Assembly (NCBI GenBank): GCA_913773825.1
Contig: CAJYHH010000469.1
Span: 1 to 5,759, forward strand
Length of the DNA: 5,759 nucleotides
From: Candidatus Sericytochromatia bacterium
GTDB lineage: Bacteria > Cyanobacteriota > Sericytochromatia > UBA7694
Direction: 5' to 3'
A program made the position numbers and the translations under genes. Below are positions 4,600 to 5,759 of the stretch, piece after piece (the stretch's first letter is position 1; each line of letters begins with the position of its first letter). Under the pieces are notes generated by a model. That model was given only the letters and a program-made list of their open reading frames with translations, was not told the origin of the DNA and searched no databases.

Positions 4600-5759
4600 A
4601 TGAGCATTCAATTTAACGCCCAGACTCCCGGCATGGACAACCGAGGTTCTAATCTGGTAACCCGCGCAGCAGAGCTGGCCCGCAGCGGCGCCACTCAGGA
4701 GACAGCTATCGAACAATTAAGTACTTTGGCGGCTTCTGACGGTCAGAACACCGTTGAAGAACGTGAATTTTTGGGTGCTTTGCGCAATAACTGGCAGGGT
4801 TTTACCACCCAGACTGCAGCCATGGAACCTAACGCCGTTTCTTTTGATGTTAATAATCGCTCAATGGTGAATGACCGCAACGGCAATAAAATTGTGCTGA
4901 TGTTTTCTGACCACCCCAGCCCGGCCAAACAAGTTAGTGGGGACGTCGCAACTTCCAATCAGAGCTTAGAACGTCTGATTCCTGCCAATCGTCGCGAAGC
5001 CTGGCAAGGTGTTAATAAACACAATATTCAAGAAGTCAAAAGCTTTGTTAATTCATTGAATCTGAACCGCAATCAGCGTGACCAGTTTATTCAGAATTAT
5101 CTGACCGCTAACTTTAATCATCCGGGTTTAGATATTCAATGGAACGGCGCGGGCTTACAAGACGGCATCGATGCAGTGCCAACAGATGCTCAAGGCCGTA
5201 AATATCTTGATTGTGAAGCTTATCTTAATGTTGTAAATGAACTCGGTGGCGGCGCACGGGCTTATGCGCTGGATGCGGATCATTCGGGTTCACGTAATCA
5301 CCAGGTTGGGGTTTCACGTCAGGGTGATGCAGCCGTAGTCTGGAGCAATAATGAACGTCGCGTAATTAATCATGCCGGTACTCAAAGTGATGAACAGCTG
5401 ATTCAGCAGGCTTATCCTGAGTTTTCAAATATTGTGCCGGATCGCAATGGCCCAATGCGGATTGGTACAGAAGTGTTAACCGAAGGTGAAAATGTACCGG
5501 GTAGTTCAAACACAACAGTTGATGAGATTATTGACGGCACCACCGCCCGCGGCACCCAGATGCAAAATGGCGGCATTTACAATGTGCGTATTCAGGTCAA
5601 TGAACAAACGGGTGAAATTACTTCACGGCCTGACTTTAGAGCCCATGACAGTCTTCGAGATAGCTCAGGCAACAGCATCATTCTCGATAGCGCCAATCAC
5701 GGCACCTTAACTAGCGCTGACGGCAGGCGCACAGGCCCTGTCAATGTCACGGTCAATAC
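4600..5759 (+). CDS. Large protein of unknown family, N-terminal 386 residues, with a possible transglutaminase/papain-like site
   Basis: The frame is open from ATG 4600 to the window edge without a stop, and AAAGGA (4584-4589) sits 10 nt upstream, so this is a real gene with its 3' end missing. I do not recognise the family. There is no signal peptide or membrane segment. Residues 17-65 look helical, with TLAASDGQNTVEEREFL (42-58), an acidic loop-then-helix resembling 'DG.vs..E' motifs; it is not a canonical EF-hand. Residues 120-175 also look helical. Residues 201-258 hold the only cysteine: YLDCEAYLNVVNELGG (202-217) then ARAYALD, and NHQVGV (233-238) about 29 residues later, followed by WSNN (248-251). 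The order Cys, LG..AR, His, then Asn resembles the transglutaminase/papain-like core, with Asn in the third position. That is an inference from pattern alone. Residues 290-386 look beta-rich and polar (Asn, Gly, Thr). Codons ending in T (GTT, AAT, GGT, CGT) seem more frequent than in hpt. Confidence 0.8.
   Translation, partial: MSIQFNAQTPGMDNRGSNLVTRAAELARSGATQETAIEQLSTLAASDGQNTVEEREFLGALRNNWQGFTTQTAAMEPNAVSFDVNNRSMVNDRNGNKIVLMFSDHPSPAKQVSGDVATSNQSLERLIPANRREAWQGVNKHNIQEVKSFVNSLNLNRNQRDQFIQNYLTANFNHPGLDIQWNGAGLQDGIDAVPTDAQGRKYLDCEAYLNVVNELGGGARAYALDADHSGSRNHQVGVSRQGDAAVVWSNNERRVINHAGTQSDEQLIQQAYPEFSNIVPDRNGPMRIGTEVLTEGENVPGSSNTTVDEIIDGTTARGTQMQNGGIYNVRIQVNEQTGEITSRPDFRAHDSLRDSSGNSIILDSANHGTLTSADGRRTGPVNVTVN

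Noticed and set aside
4468..4958. Minus-strand frames opposite the terminators and the start of the 3'-edge gene
   Set aside because: They run across two hairpins and a promoter, and oppose a frame that is open to the window edge with a good ribosome site.
5486..5710. 74-residue plus-strand frame near the right edge
   Set aside because: It is a different frame within the longer open reading frame that starts at 4600 and has no start signals of its own.

Overview
This is a bacterial window with mixed-strand, densely packed genes, clear purine-rich Shine-Dalgarno sites, TATAAT-type -10 boxes and fairly balanced base composition. The lineage cannot be fixed from the sequence. The HPRT is of the common bacterial type. 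The two-domain NfuA-like protein is a form best known from proteobacteria but not confined to them. I would not go further than 'bacterium'.

Layout. (1) Bases 1-726, plus strand: the last 57 codons of an unrecognised small basic protein overlap the start of hpt (hypoxanthine phosphoribosyltransferase), so the two are probably one transcript. (2) Bases 698-1972, minus strand: a standalone ferritin-like protein of the VioB/RebD N-terminal type. It converges on hpt, and the two coding regions overlap by 29 bp. (3) Bases 1973-2130: an A+T-rich divergent intergenic region. (4) Bases 2131-2478, plus strand: a small SpoIIAA-like (STAS-related) protein. (5) Bases 2485-3558, minus strand: an M19-family (renal-type) dipeptidase that ends 6 bp from the previous gene and carries Gln where the metal-bridging Glu of the family is expected. 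(6) Bases 3559-3795: a divergent promoter region with a TATAAT box on each strand and a perfect hairpin. (7) Bases 3796-4410, plus strand: an NfuA-like iron-sulfur carrier. (8) Bases 4411-4599: a short tandem duplication that doubles the stop codon, two successive hairpins that look like terminators, repeated TGTAT motifs and a promoter. (9) Base 4600 to the window end, plus strand: a large open reading frame, cut by the window edge, of no family I can name. Its only cysteine sits in a context resembling a transglutaminase/papain-like Cys-His site.

The genes do not form one pathway. They cover purine salvage, Fe-S cluster delivery, peptide hydrolysis, a ferritin-like protein of unknown role and one unknown protein. 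No mobile element, CRISPR array, tRNA or rRNA was seen. The most interesting item is the unknown protein at the right edge and its repeat-rich upstream region. The Gln substitution in the dipeptidase and the convergent overlap of hpt with the ferritin-like gene come next.
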